A stretch of 64,000 nt of DNA from Rhodeus uyekii (taxonomy: Eukaryota; Chordata; Actinopteri; Cypriniformes; Acheilognathidae). Both the position numbers and the translations under genes were made by a program. Below the pieces are notes generated by a model. The model had not been told where the DNA came from. It was given only the letters and a program-made list of their open reading frames with translations, and did no database searches. Location: positions 124,001 through 188,000 of the forward strand of contig JAWRVZ010000286.1 of NCBI GenBank assembly GCA_037043235.1. The letters run 5' to 3'. Below are positions 32,213-43,679 of the stretch, piece by piece; the stretch's first letter is position 1; each line of letters begins with the position of its first letter.

Positions 32213-32214
32213 GC

Positions 32215-32431
32215 CCTCGGGGGAACCCCTGGTTCCCTTTCAGGGAACTCGAGCTGTGTCGAAGCACTAGGGGAAATAGCCTTGCGTGAGTCACGTGAAG
32301 ATCTATGCAACCAATGAGAAGCGAACGCGTGTGAATGCGTCACTGCCGGCCGCAGCCGGTGACGTCATGAGGAAGAGCATAAAGCGCGTCTGAAACCGGG
32401 GCGCGTCAGCTCTGAATGCCTTCAGCGTGCT
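32215..32431 (+). promoter_or_regulatory. DIRS 5' terminal repeat/leader with E-box, CCAAT and CRE motifs
   Basis: Plus orientation, immediately before gag. Contains GGTTCCCTTTCAGGGAAC, CACGTG (32292-32297), CCAAT (32311-32315), TGACGTCA (32360-32367) and GCATAAAGCG about 15 bases further. Spacing matches the three other terminal repeats in the window. The motifs are seen; promoter function is inferred. Confidence 0.7.
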
Positions 32432-33946
32432 GTGTCTGTGCGAGAGTGGTTTTTGAGACTTGATAGCTTAAAAAATCAAAGAATGAGTGTGAAAAGTGTG
32501 GCGAGAGATGAACAGAGTTTCAGACCGTGTGTTTATCCCTGTCCTCGTTTTATAACGGGCAGGGATACACATGTAATGTGTGTTATCTGTTTAGGAGTGG
32601 AACATGCACGGTCGGCTCTTGAGGGCGCCGGCTGTAAAGACTGTGAGCAGTTTTCTCTGCATGTTCTCCGCTCCCGCCTGGCGGTCTGTAACGAGGCCGC
32701 CCAGGCTAGTGTTCCCCGGGGTTCGGGACCTGCAGCGGCCGAGGCGTTGCGGCGCTCTCAGTCCTGGGGTTCACAAATGGATCTCGCTGAGGCTGCTGGG
32801 GTGGGTCCGTCCTTACCTCAGCCCTCACGAGACCAAACGGGTTCCAGTCACGGGCACTCCTCGGGAGATGTTCGTGCTGTGACTCCAACATTAGCTTTGT
32901 CGAGTTCCGATAGTGAGATGGACTTAGCTAGTGTTGACCCGGCAGAGGAGGCTTCGCCACTCTCCTCGCCGGCGTTTGAAGAGCTAGTTGAGGTTGTGGC
33001 GCGAGCTGTCTCTCGTCTGGATATTGAATGGCCGGCGGAGACCAGAAGCGCCCGTCCTAAAAGAAGTATGTTGGACGAGCGTTATCTGCCGGCTCGCGTC
33101 ACTCCCCCGCGCTGAGCTATGCCTTTCCTTCCCGATTTGCATGCCGAGGTATCCAGATCGTGGGAAAAGCCAGCCTCTGAGAGAGTTCATACACGGAACA
33201 GTTCGATGTATACGAATCTCGCAGGGGCTCAAAGCTATTGCTATGGGGGGATGCAGAAGGTGGATGAGGCGCTTGCGAGCTACCTTGTGCCCCAATCTGC
33301 GTCCTCCATTAAAGCTCCGGCGCTCCCCTCCAAGCCGATGCGCGTCACGTCGTCTTTGGTGGGGAGAGCGTACTCAGCCTCTAGTCAAGCCGCAGCGTGC
33401 CTGCACACCACGGCTCTGCTGCAGGCTTATCAGGCTGAGTTGCTGGGGGACCTCAACGAGGGCGGCGGTATCGGTCCGGAGACAGTGGCAGAGCTGCGCC
33501 GGACCGTGGATCTGTCTCTCCGGGCCACTAGGGAGACGGCCTACTCTGTCGGTCGCTCCATGGCAGCTCTGGTGGCTACGGAGAGACATCTTTGGCTCAA
33601 TTTGTCTTCCATCAAAGATAGGGACAAATTTGTTTTGCTGGACGCTCCTCTGTCCCCTTCGGGCTTGTTCGGCGACGCCGTAAAAAGCGTTGTCGACAAG
33701 TTTCAGGAGGCTGCACGACAGCAGGTGGCGTTCAGTAAAGTTATTCCCCGCCGCCCTCCACGTGAGACCGCCAGTCAAAGGGGGTCTCAGAGCTCTTCAC
33801 ACAGGGCCGCTCAAAAACGAAGTGTCGCCACCCGTCTTCCTCCGGCTAATCCCGGGGGGTCGGGGCGACAGGCTCAAGCCTCTGGCAAGAGGGGCGATCT
33901 GAGGGCTGTCCTGAGCGCTAAGAAGGCTAAGAGCAAGCGGCCCTGA
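32432..33946 (+). pseudogene. gag: DIRS gag, plus copy, split by one CpG-type nonsense change
   Basis: Two parts in different frames: 32432-33115 (227 codons) and 33119-33946 (275 codons). The N-terminal part has a Cys/His cluster, HVMCVICLGVEHARSAL..GCKDC, typical of fish DIRS Gag. The centre is acidic and Ser/Pro rich. The second part (MPFLPDLHAEVSRSW..GGMQKVDEALASYL..LRATRETAYSVGRSMAAL) is the conserved core, ending in a basic tail (KKAKSKRP). At 33113 CGC-TGA replaces the CGC-CGA seen in the minus copy and at 44430, a C-to-T change at a CpG. The minus copy reads through to a longer Gag, so this stop is secondary. Confidence 0.85.
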
Positions 33947-34001
33947 CGCCAAGCCGCAACAAGGTGGTGTATCCCTGGAGCAGCTGACCAGTCAGCCCGC
34001 C

Positions 34002-34421
34002 ATGGGAAAACCACCCCCTCTGAGGAGGGTCCTAGAGCACTCCACCCGGGAATCCGGAAATCCCGGCCCAGTGGTGGACATGCCATCAGCACCAGAGGCC
34101 AGCCCCGGGAGGCTGGTTCCCCTAGTAGAATTCCGGGATGCGTGGTCACGGCTACCCGGTATCTCTCAGTGGGTCCTGCGCACGGTCACCTTAGGGTACG
34201 CCATTCAGTTCGGGGTCTCACCACCCCAGTTCTCGGGGGTCCTACAGTCTGCTGTAGGCCCTCAGCAGGCTCTGGTCATGGAACAAGAAGTAGACACTTT
34301 GCTGGCGAAAGGGGCCATCGAGTATGTACCCCTCGCAGAGAGCAAGTCCGGGTTCTACAGCCGGTACTTCATAGTTCCAAAGAAGGATGGAGGGTCTGCT
34401 CCCTTTCTACCAGCAGACTGA
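34002..34421 (+). pseudogene. DIRS RT N-terminal fragment, cut at the inversion junction
   Basis: Reads VEFRDAWSRLPGISQWVLRT, QALVMEQEVDTLLAKGAIEY and ESKSGFYSRYFIVPKKDGG, matching 45120-45415 in the other DIRS. It then breaks at about 34396 and runs into the inverted gag. Everything from the RPILDLR block onward is missing. The segment overlaps the end of the minus gag only by shadow. Confidence 0.8.
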
Positions 34422-35765
34422 ACTTGTCGGCCCGACCTTCCGGGGACTACCGGAGGAAGACGGGTCGCAACACTTTGTTTCTGAGCGACTGACAGTCTCA
34501 CGTGGAGGGCGGCGGGGAAGAACTTTACTGAACGCCACCTGCTGTCGTGCAGCCTCCTGAAACTTGTCGACGACGCTTTTTACGGCATCGCCGAACAAGC
34601 CCGAAGGGGACAGAGGGGCATCCAGCAAAACAAATTTGTCTTTGTCCTTTATAGCTGATAAATTGAGCCAAAGGGTCTCTCCGTGGCCACCAGAGCTGCC
34701 ATGGAGCGGCCGACAGAGTAGGCCGTCTCCCTAGTGGCCCGAAGAGACAAATCCACAGTCCGGCGCAGCTCTGCCACTGCCTCCGGACCGATACCGCCGC
34801 CCTCGTTGAGGTCCCCAAGCAACTCAGCCTGATAGGCCTGCAGCAGTGCCGTGGTGTGTAGGCACGCCGCAGCCTGACTAGAAGCTGAGTATGCTTTCCC
34901 CACCAGAGACAATGTGATGCGCATCAGCTTGGAGGGGAGCACCGGAGCTTTAATGGAGGACGCAGACTGGGGAACGAGGTAACTCGCAAGAGCCTCGTCC
35001 ACTTTCTGCATCCCCCCATAACCATAATGTTGAGCCCCGACAAGATTGTTATACATTGCACTGTGCATGAACTTTGTCGGAGGCTGGCTTTTTCCAAGAT
35101 CTAGATACCTCTGCATGTAAATCAGGGAGAAAAGGCATAGCTCGGCGCGGGGGAGTGACGCGAGCAGGCAGGTAACGCTCGTCTAAAATACTTTTTCTAG
35201 GACGAGCGCTCCTGGTCTCTGCCGGCCAATCAATCTCCAGACGAGAGACCGCTCGCGCCACAACCTCAACTAACTCCTCAAACGCCGGCGAGGAGGGTGG
35301 CGAAACCTCCTCGACCAGGTCAACACTAGCTAGATCCATCTCACTTCCTGAACTTGATAAAGCTAGTGTTGGAGTCACAGCACGAACATCTCTAGGGGAG
35401 TGCTCGTGACTGGGACCCGCTTGATCTCTTGAGGGCTGAGGTAAGGGAGGACCCACCCCAGCTGCCTCAGCGAGATCCATTTGTGATCCCCAGGACTGAG
35501 AGCGCCGCAAAGCCTCGGCTGCTGCAGGTCCCGAACCGTGGGGAACACTGGCCTGAGCGGGCTCGTTACAGACCGCCAGGCGGGAGCGGAGAGCATGCAA
35601 GGAGAACTTCTCGCAGTCCTTACAGCCGGCATTCTCAAGTGCTGACCGCGCATGCTCCACTCCCAAACAGATAACACACATAACATGTGTATCCTTGCCC
35701 GTTATAAAGCGTGGACAAAACACATGGATAAACACATGGTCTGAAACTCTGTTCATTCGCCACAC
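34407..35765 (-). pseudogene. gag: DIRS gag, minus copy, open past the point where the plus copy stops
   Basis: 35765-35049 (238 codons) contains the same Cys/His cluster (CVICLGVEHARSALENAGCKDC) and continues through VTPPRRAMPFLPDLHAEVSRSW without the plus copy's stop. The next segments, 35116-34649 and 34628-34407, are in other frames and end in RETVSRSETKC. At least two frameshifts. It is truncated at the inversion junction before the end of gag. Confidence 0.8.
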
Positions 35766-35779
35766 TTTTCACACTCATA

Positions 35780-36028
35780 TTCCCTGATTTTTAAACTAGT
35801 TATTATCTTAGTCTAAAATCACTCTCACACAGACACTGAAGACATTCAGAGCTGACACGTCCGGGTTTCAGACGCGCTTTATGCTCTTCCTCATGACGTC
35901 ACCGGCAATCGCCAGCAGTGACGCATTCACACGCGTTCGTCTCTCATTGGTTGCACAGATCTTCACGTGACCGAAGCAAGGCTATTTGCCCTAGCGCTCT
36001 GACGCAGCTCGAGTTCCCTGAAAGGGAA
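35780..36028 (-). promoter_or_regulatory. DIRS terminal repeat, minus orientation
   Basis: Mirror of 32215-32431: TGACGTCA at 35894-35901, ATTGG (inverted CCAAT) at 35946-35950, CACGTG at 35964-35969, and GAGTTCCCTGAAAGGGAAC at the outer edge near 36011-36029, where similarity stops. Confidence 0.75.
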
Positions 36029-36034
36029 CCTACT

Positions 36035-37131
36035 TTTTTCTTTCACCACTCCTCTCTCACTATTAATGCTTGTAAACATAAAAACCTAGAGCCTACTGAG
36101 ATGCAAATCAAATAGAGGACATTCGTTCATTGTGATGGATAGTTTTGTACTTATGCATTTATTTATCCATACATTTCCATTCGTTGAGTTAACAATGATA
36201 TTATGATTCCAGTGTGTGCGTGTCTTTATGGGATTTTGGTAAACAACTGCACAGCTGTATAGTCAATGTACAAGCCCAGAAAAAGACCGGAAAACACATC
36301 CAGGTGGACAAATTCTTATCATATGTAAAGCACCACTGTCATTGCAAACAAACACTGTCTGATCCCTGAAACAATTCCTAACATCAACCATTGAAATGGA
36401 ACTGTTTCCAAAGAGAGAAAACTTCTGTCTGTCAACAGTCTCTCAAAGCATCTAGGATATTCTTTGCTACAGAAACAAACAGTTAGACATAAATCAATAT
36501 GCAACTTTTTAACTCCAAAGGCTGACCTAACTTTAACCTTCATGGCTTACCTTACTGTTAATCTTTGTTATAAAAACTGCATAGAGTCTGTTTTATTACT
36601 TCTGCAGTAAAAATTGAATAATGTTTTATTCCTAATATGATGATAAATGCTAAATATGATACAACAGTGACTGTTTTGATGACAAGCCACCAATGTAATC
36701 CTACTGTTTTATTTTCCTTAAAGAGAAGGGTAAATATAGTCAACACTCACAGAATTTGACAGAGCATCATTTTTAATGTTAAAACAGGGAATTGTTTCTT
36801 GCTTTGCCTCACAGTTGATCACTGGGTTGTAACCGCTGTTGCCCTTAGGGAACCTCAGACACATAAGAACAACACAAGTACAAAATAATAGGAGAGTGAT
36901 GACTGACCTCAAAAGAAACACAGTAGAGATAAGCAACTGTTTGATAACTGTGATTATTATTTTTTTATTAATGTGTGACCTTTTAGGGAAAAAGTATGTA
37001 TTGCATAATACATTAATGTTTAACTTTTTTTTCTTGTGATGATGTTTAAGAACTGTTTAAAATAATTAAAACTAAATTAATTAAAACAAAATCCATAAAA
37101 TTATTCCATAATGGGGACCCCTAAAACGTTA
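36035..37131. other. No gene seen
   Basis: AT-rich sequence with short open frames only. 36840-36880 CTCAGACACATAAGAACAAC and neighbours show no family resemblance. Confidence 0.6.
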
Positions 37132-37199
37132 TACAGTGGAGTTTGATCATGTCGACGGCCTTGGGGGTTGCAAAAAGGAGTCGAGATAACCATTTAGCG

Positions 37200-37420
37200 C
37201 AGGGGTCGGGAACCTATGGCTCTTTTGATGACTGCATATAGCTCTTTTGACGCAGCCGCCCCCAGTCGACAGATCGGTCGCTCCGCTACATACGCATTTG
37301 GAGGACAGGCAGATCGCCCCGTTGACAGATCGATCAACAGGACTATGGCTCTACACAGCTTCATGTTCAATACAAATGTGGGTATATGGCTCTCTCAGAC
37401 AAAAAGGTTCCTGACCCCTG
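37200..37420. mobile_element. hAT-type MITE (221 bp) with 8-bp TSD
   Basis: Ends CAGGGGTCGGGAACC and GGTTCCTGACCCCTG form near-perfect terminal inverted repeats. Flanks are ATTTAGCG (37192-37199) and GTTTAGCG (37421-37428), 7 of 8 identical, the TSD length of hAT elements. The interior has GATCGGTCG-type repeats and no coding capacity. Confidence 0.92.
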
Positions 37421-38268
37421 GTTTAGCGAGATAACCAACACCCAATATGGCGATTCATTTGATGACGCTATCGGCATGCTATAAAAATATACATACACTG
37501 TATATGTTTGCTAACAATAAAAGGCATATGTGCACCAACTAACAGCAGAGATTTACCAGTATACAATAAAAAACACCTTTAATTCCTTTAATTACATTCT
37601 CCAACATTGCAAACACAATGATCACTCATTAGCGTAAACAGTCATAATATATTCGTGAGGTCATCATGCTGTACTAGATTGCATACTTTCTTGCCTTCTG
37701 CCTGTCTAATGTGCTTTTTCAACAACTTCAGCTTCGTCCCGTCCTTTAATAACCATGTTCTTTTAATAACCACCTCAGCGGCGCTGAGCAGAGCGCAGTT
37801 CAGAACAGTGTTGCCAGATTTGACTGAAAATTTCCAGCCAACCACAGCATAAAACCCGCCCATTTAAAAAAATACCATCCCAAAATGCATACTGTTATAA
37901 CTAATAAAAAATGTTACATGATACTTGTTTGTTGGCGGAGGGGGGTGGTAGGGGGAAGTGCGCGATTACTCGGCTGTTTTATCAACCCGCCCAATGCATT
38001 TTTTCCTGTTCAGACGTGACCAAAAGGAGCCCAATTGGGCAGGAACCTGTCCAATCTGGCAACACTGCTTCAGAACAGAAGCAGGATGTGCTTGTGTGTG
38101 TGTGTGTTCGTTTATCTAAGCCTCATACTCACTGGTTGTTACCGCTCAATACAGACCAATGTCAAAATATTTGAGAAGACCAATCAAATCAGAGAAGGTG
38201 GGCTTTGTGTGCATACAGAAGCGGATGAGGCTTTGGGATGGGGGTGGACCCATGGCAGCTCTCGTAAG

Positions 38269-39041
38269 TGTCAGGGTTCTACCACATTCGGTCTAATAAT
38301 CTCTTGTCCATGTGGCAGAGCTCTGACACTACCGGAAAGTCTCGAGTTGTGTGTGCGTGCGCATGGCTTTGAGTGTTCGAGTCGCGTGCACGTCTCTGTA
38401 TGACGTCTTTTGTGCGAGTTATGATGTCTGGTCCCAATACTTTGGTCTGGTTTAGTTTCGGTTTTGGATCGGGATTCGGGCATTCATAACTCGTGTGTTC
38501 TTCCTTGTCGTGAGCTCGCGAGAACAGGTGACCATTACTCGTTCTTGCGAGCTCTATGTCATGTGAGTGGACGCGTTTCAAGCTTTGCGCAAGCTGCGCT
38601 CTTTCTCGTCTGTGTGCTTTCTTGTTGTGTTTTCTGTCACGCGCAGTTTGGTTGTCGCCAGCTGCGCGTCGTCTTTGTTTAATGTGATCATGCAGCAATG
38701 CGCATTAGTATTGGCTACATGTTCTTGTCTTGTCTGTTACCCCGCCCGTCTTGTTACATTGTCATTAGTTTTATTTGTTCCCAGCTGTGTCCTAGTCAAT
38801 TAACGATCCTCCCATGTGTACTTATTCTCCCAGTGTCTGCTGTCTTGTGCTGGTTTCTCGTCTTAAAGGTAGTGTTCATGCTGGTCTGTTTCTAGTCCTG
38901 TCTCTAGTCAAGTTGAATCTTCTAGTCTCGTTTTCCCCATCGGGCTGGTTTTTGTTCAGTTTTGTTTCCATTTTGTTATTAATAAATCCCCATTCTCGTT
39001 CATCATTGAGTCCTCGTATCTTCCCTTCCACACACCTGACA
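38269..39041 (+). repeat. Solo LTR (773 bp), TGTCA family, 5-bp TSD GTAAG
   Basis: Starts TGTCAGGGTTCTACCACAT and ends CACACCTGACA, with GTAAG on both sides (38264-38268, 39042-39046). AATAAA near 38981. The 5' end folds as an inverted repeat (38269-38287 with 38310-38328; 18 of 19 positions pair in RNA counting G-U). It is longer than its relative at 24630 because of extra U3 sequence. Confidence 0.93.
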
Positions 39042-39365
39042 GTAAGAACCTGAATGTGCTTTCACTTCAGAGAGTCCTGCGCGGCGCTATGCGTAAAGGG
39101 TCACTGAAAATGCGAACAGGACCGCGATTCACGTGCAAAGTAAACTCAGCTCATGCGCAGTGAACTAGGTACACTCATGACTCATGAGATAACCATGTAA
39201 AGTGACGACTTTGTCCCTCTTTTTTGTTCGAGATACTAGTGTTCGGCGACATTAAAGAATCGAAAATACTGACAAATAGGGAGTTTGGCGGTTCCACTTC
39301 AAAAACCGTCGACATAATAGGATTGGCGACTTAACCGTGAGTTGAGATAAGATAACTCCACTGTA

Positions 39366-41200
39366 GATGAATCTCTTAACAGAAAGATTTATTGTTCTGT
39401 ATAGGACCTTTCCTCCTGAAAGATAAGATTCAGAAATCTATTGCCGGCAGTATATAATTCTTTTATTTTTCTAATTTGTATCTATATTCTTTTCTTTGTC
39501 TTATTTTTCACATATTCTTTTCCTTTTTCTTATTCAAATGAGTTGTAAATAGTGATTTATAATCAAGTTAGGGATTTTTATTAGTTAAAACCTTTCTTTA
39601 CTTTTCTGTAGTTTTCCATTGAGTAAGGATGAATATTGTCAGGACTTCTCAACAGATAGAACATGTTATCAGAATGTTTTGGGAAGTTTCTGTTGATAGT
39701 TGGAGCCTGAGCCGAGTTCAGCCTTGGAGAAGCTGTGTATCTGTGTGTGTGTTAATATGGTCTGTATTGGTGAGGTGATTAACTGGAACCATAAGGAGAC
39801 AGAATGACTTGTTGTTCCCGACGATCCACGTCACAAACCCATCAACCATGTGATTAACAAATATTTGCTTCAGACTGTCTGCTCTTGTATGGAAACTTAC
39901 TAGTTTTGTTTATCTTTCTTTCATTCTTAGCCAATCAGAATAATTTAGCCGACATCATTGATGTAGTTAGTAGCCTCTGTTAGAGTATAATTGCTGTAAC
40001 AATGTTATTGTAAGTGGGGCGGCCTATGAACTCCTTGTGAGTCCTGAAGCTGGCTTCTGCTGATGAAACGGCAAACTAAACTTCATTAAAATTTCTTCTA
40101 TTGACTGCACTTCTGACTCCTGGTCTTCATTCAACATATCTGGTCCTCGCGGCTTAACAGTAAATTCCCTAAAAGTGTGTGTTTGTAAAAGCATGATGTT
40201 TTTAAGCATTTGGTGTATTTGGTGTCTATTTCCATTGTAATACACAAACTCATTGCTTGTTCCTAAATGGAAATGGTGAAGTGAAAAAGTGAGGCTGATG
40301 AAAGTATAAATCACACACATAAAGTATGTTGAGTCGTGATTCATTGAACCCAATATGAGACAACAGCAGCATCTCTGAGCACATGTGTACTTATATGTGT
40401 AATATATTACAAAACCTTCAGAGGGTCACAGTTGACATGATCCTTCTACTAAGTATCACTAATCTTGTGGAGGAACAACACATGTCCTGAAAATCCAACC
40501 TTCAGGCATTTTGATAAATGTTCCGACAGCTTTTCAGACTGGAATAAAACAGACAAGACAAATGATTAGTGCACACCTGCAAAACAATCGAGTTGTCTTT
40601 TGTATCCTATTACAAGTTTGTTGCATTTTAATAGAACTGTAATGGCTGTATATCATGCACTAGAGTTAATAATGATTTATTTTAGTTTAACAGAAAATGA
40701 CCTAGCAAAAAAAAAAAAAAGAAAAAAAAAAATTCTCATTAGAGGACACTGCACTATATTCAGTGAAGGTCAGGCTAAAGAGACAAGATTCCTTACTTAA
40801 ATAAGGGACGTGTCGATGTGACACCAATATACATTTTCCTCACACTATGATACAACACAATTTGCACTCTTTATGTTCATGATTTAAAAAAAAAAATGCC
40901 ATTCAAAAACTGTATGACTTTCTGGAGAGGGAATTTTCTGTCTGGATCGGGGGTAGACACTCTCCAGACACCTAATAATGGCTATTCGCCAGCTCAGTCC
41001 AGTGATGTCTGGGAGGTCCCTCCAGTGGTGATGGTTCACACCGATCTGGTACAGTTATTTCAGAAAAGCATCGTCAAACAGCTTGAAAACTCAGGAGGAA
41101 GTCCAAGTCCTTCCGGGCGATCACAACGAAACAGTCCGCATAACATTGCTCAATCTCGCAGCATGTAAAGTGTTTTATAGGTGACCTAATCCTGGTCGAC
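39366..41200. other. No recognised gene; one unassigned ORF
   Basis: 39638-40130 has a TGTCAGGA start, CCAAT and ATTAAA-like signals and could be a decayed LTR, but no TSD supports it. 40896-41168 (plus, 90 codons) encodes a stretch ending LENSGGSPSPSGRSQRNSPH that I do not recognise. Poly-A interrupted run at 40708-40731. Confidence 0.4.
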
Positions 41201-41204
41201 TGCT

Positions 41205-41481
41205 CTGTAACACTGTTGGGAGCGGAATGATGCAAGACATGAAGACACTTTACAAAACACTTTAAATACATAAACCACACTTGTGCAAAAAAACTTGGAA
41301 CTTGGAGAATCATGGAGACATCCACACACAAAGCCATCAACAAAGACTAGGAAAAACATGAGGGTTTATTTACAGGAGGAGATAGGAACAGGTGACAAGA
41401 CTAACAAGGAAGTGATTGACATGACAGGTAAAGGCACAGGAATTACACGGATATGTGAAGCGTCACGTTAGGACTGTGACA
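41205..41481 (-). repeat. TGTCA-family LTR copy, left end uncertain
   Basis: Minus start TGTCACAGTCCTAACGTGAC at 41481 is nearly the same as at 26966 and 26406, with GTAAATAAACCCTCATG (TATA-like block) near 41375. No TSD seen, so the far end is approximate. Confidence 0.6.
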
Positions 41482-43523
41482 ACTAATAGTTCAAAAGGAA
41501 CATCAAAATAAAGCATTACCTTTTTTTCTTTATGTATTTAGTGGACTGATAACATTTGATTCTGAATAATTTGGCCTGAATAAATATGTAACTCAAAATC
41601 TTTTGGGAGACTAGCTGTGAGTGTTTTATGATTCCTAATGACAAACCGTTTTAATATTTGTATAAGTACAAGTATCAATATTTATATTCAAGATCCCATT
41701 TTTTAAACACTTATAGAGTCATTTCATTTCTGATTTTTGAATTCTCTCATGCTCAAAAACTTTTCCCATCAGATCAGAGGTAGCCATGTGTTTTACTGAT
41801 TATTTCACCTATGTCATTGTGCATACCGTCTAAAGTCCAAGGAAGAAGGAAGAAAGTGAAGGTGAAGGTGAAGACACATGCAGTAATTCCAAATTATGTC
41901 AGGCAAATACCAAACAGCGTGATTACATGACAATACCGGACTATGAGGGATAGGAGGTGAAGAACCTAAATACACAATGGTATTGAACATAATGGCAAAC
42001 TAGTATCCATGGAAACTGATGTGTGGTGGGAAACTTGAACAAAGGAAACGTGACTGAAGACAAACCAACTAAAATTGGTCCATTAAAATTAAATTAACTG
42101 AATATAAACGTGGAATTGTAACAGTTACTTTCTCTAAATTCTTAATACTCTCCAAGTGCTTAAAATAGGAACAAAGATGAGGATAGTCTCTCAATATCTG
42201 CAGTAAGCCTGCAATTTATAATTTATATAAATATTTTTCTGATATATCTCCTTGTGCTCTAGAATGAATGCATAGTTTAGAAAGATTCAATGTGAGTTAT
42301 AGCTGTTGGCAGAGCACGTTAACCCTTGTATATAAAAAACGTTGTCTTTTTTTTTCTCAGAATAAGCTACGATGCCTTTACTCCAACCGAAGGGGCTATA
42401 TGAATGAGGGGCTACCTCCAAAAACTGCTGAATATGAAAATTGTGCATTTGAGTGCAGTGGTTGTTTTTTGCTTACCTTCACACTACATTTGCATATGCT
42501 ATTTACTCTCAAGTTGCTCTGGTCTTCTCAGATCAGAAGATTCTCATATTTACATGCTTTTCATTTCCTCCTTTTCATATTTTACTTGCTATTGATTACT
42601 GTTACTCTGTGAAAGAAAACCCCAACTATAAAGTTGTCTAGCATGATATATGGGGCCATGATAGCATGAGAGATGGGAAATGCAAATGATTGATCTATTT
42701 TGTGTGGATGTCTGGGTAAGGAAATATTATGTGTGCGTGTGGGGAATATCCATATCTTCCAAGACAGTAAATTCTGATTCCTCATGTGCCTTTGTCCAAG
42801 CAGGGATTTTACAACAGGGAATTAAATCTCCACATAGGCCACCTGGGTGTAAAACAATACAAGAGATAAACATGTATTTTTATTGAAATGGGGGTGTGAG
42901 GTTTAGAGATTTCAGAATATTTTGCAGATGAAACGAAAATCAAGAGCTTTGTTACATGAATATGTCACTGTAGATTCTATAAGTCAGTCCGCTCTCTCTT
43001 ACTGCTTTATAAAACCACACTGAACAGTAAATCTTTGTCCATACCAATGGGAGCATGTGAGATTGTGGACTCCTGAAAAGCCAGCCAGTTAATGCCATCT
43101 CAAATTGAGTCCTAATTCAAACATGGTGATAAACAAGTATTTTGTGAATTGTAATGAACAATTTTTTGTTAAGTTTAATTTTTTATGCTTTAGTTTGAAA
43201 TTGTGAGTGGTTATGAACTGCATTTTTTCCTTTTATATTGATCTTTGAGATCCACTTATAAAGTTAGCAAGATTTCAACATCAAAAAAACAATCTAATTT
43301 AGAAATAATAGGCTTTTTTCTATCCTGTTTTTGACCCTCTTGTTGAAAGTTTGTTTTGACAGGCATGGCATATTCAAAGACCTGGAAATAAATGGCCACT
43401 TTTGTGATTGGGTAACAATATTTGCGTATTAAGATTAAGTAACTGGAATTACTACAGTTAAAGTTGACAGAATAGTTGTCTATTAACTTTTTTGATTAAT
43501 TTAATTATTTTTAAAACATATAA
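41482..43523. other. No gene seen
   Basis: AT-rich, stop-rich; short open frames near 42268-42640 overlap in several frames and look fortuitous. Confidence 0.6.
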
Positions 43524-43679
43524 CATTCATGCATTTGGAAGACACTTTTATCACTTTTTCACTTTGAAGCGACAGAAATTGCATTCAAGGAACACATTGA
43601 ATCAGTTCTTGCTTTCCCTGGGATCAGACCCATGACTTTGGCGTTATAAACACCAATGCTCAATTTATTGAGCTACAGG
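43524..43679 (-). mobile_element. tRNA-derived SINE, second copy
   Basis: Minus strand reads CCTGTAGCTCAATAAATTGA (A-box side), then CATGGGTCTGATCCCAGGG (B-box side), a body alignable to 27198-27334, and a tail AAAAGTGTCTTCCAAATGCAT. Older than the first copy by the number of differences. Confidence 0.8.

Larger units (their letters stand above)
30594..36028. mobile_element. Rearranged DIRS compound: minus DIRS with its middle replaced by an inverted DIRS 5' part
   Basis: From right to left on the minus strand: terminal repeat (36028-35780), gag (35765-34407), then after the central block the pol C-terminus (32212-32060), tyrosine recombinase (32058-30953) and 3' terminal/internal-complementary region (30970-30594). 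The central block 32215-34400 is in plus orientation: terminal repeat, gag, start of RT. So two gag halves face each other and form inverted arms of about 1.6 kb around a spacer. RT and RNase H are missing except for fragments. DIRS elements replicate through circles and integrate with a tyrosine recombinase, leaving no TSD. Confidence 0.85.
37134..39363. mobile_element. TA-flanked DNA transposon, CAGTGGAGTT ends, hosting two later insertions
   Basis: Left end CAGTGGAGTT and the reverse complement of the right end CAGTGGAGTTATCTTATCTC share the terminal 10 bp, then again ATGTCGACGG after an offset, so the left end lost roughly 35 bp. Both are flanked by TA (37132-37133 and 39364-39365). No transposase is seen. 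Within it are a hAT-type MITE (37200-37420) and a solo LTR (38269-39041). Tc1/mariner-like by TSD and terminal style. Confidence 0.75.

Noticed and set aside
32604..35674. Overlapping open frames on both strands in the DIRS gag region
   Set aside because: GC-rich DIRS gag is open by chance in several frames; only frames matching known Gag motifs were kept.
39638..40160. Possible solo LTR (TGTCAGGACTTC...)
   Set aside because: It has promoter- and polyA-like signals, but no matching TSD or convincing end, so not listed as an LTR.
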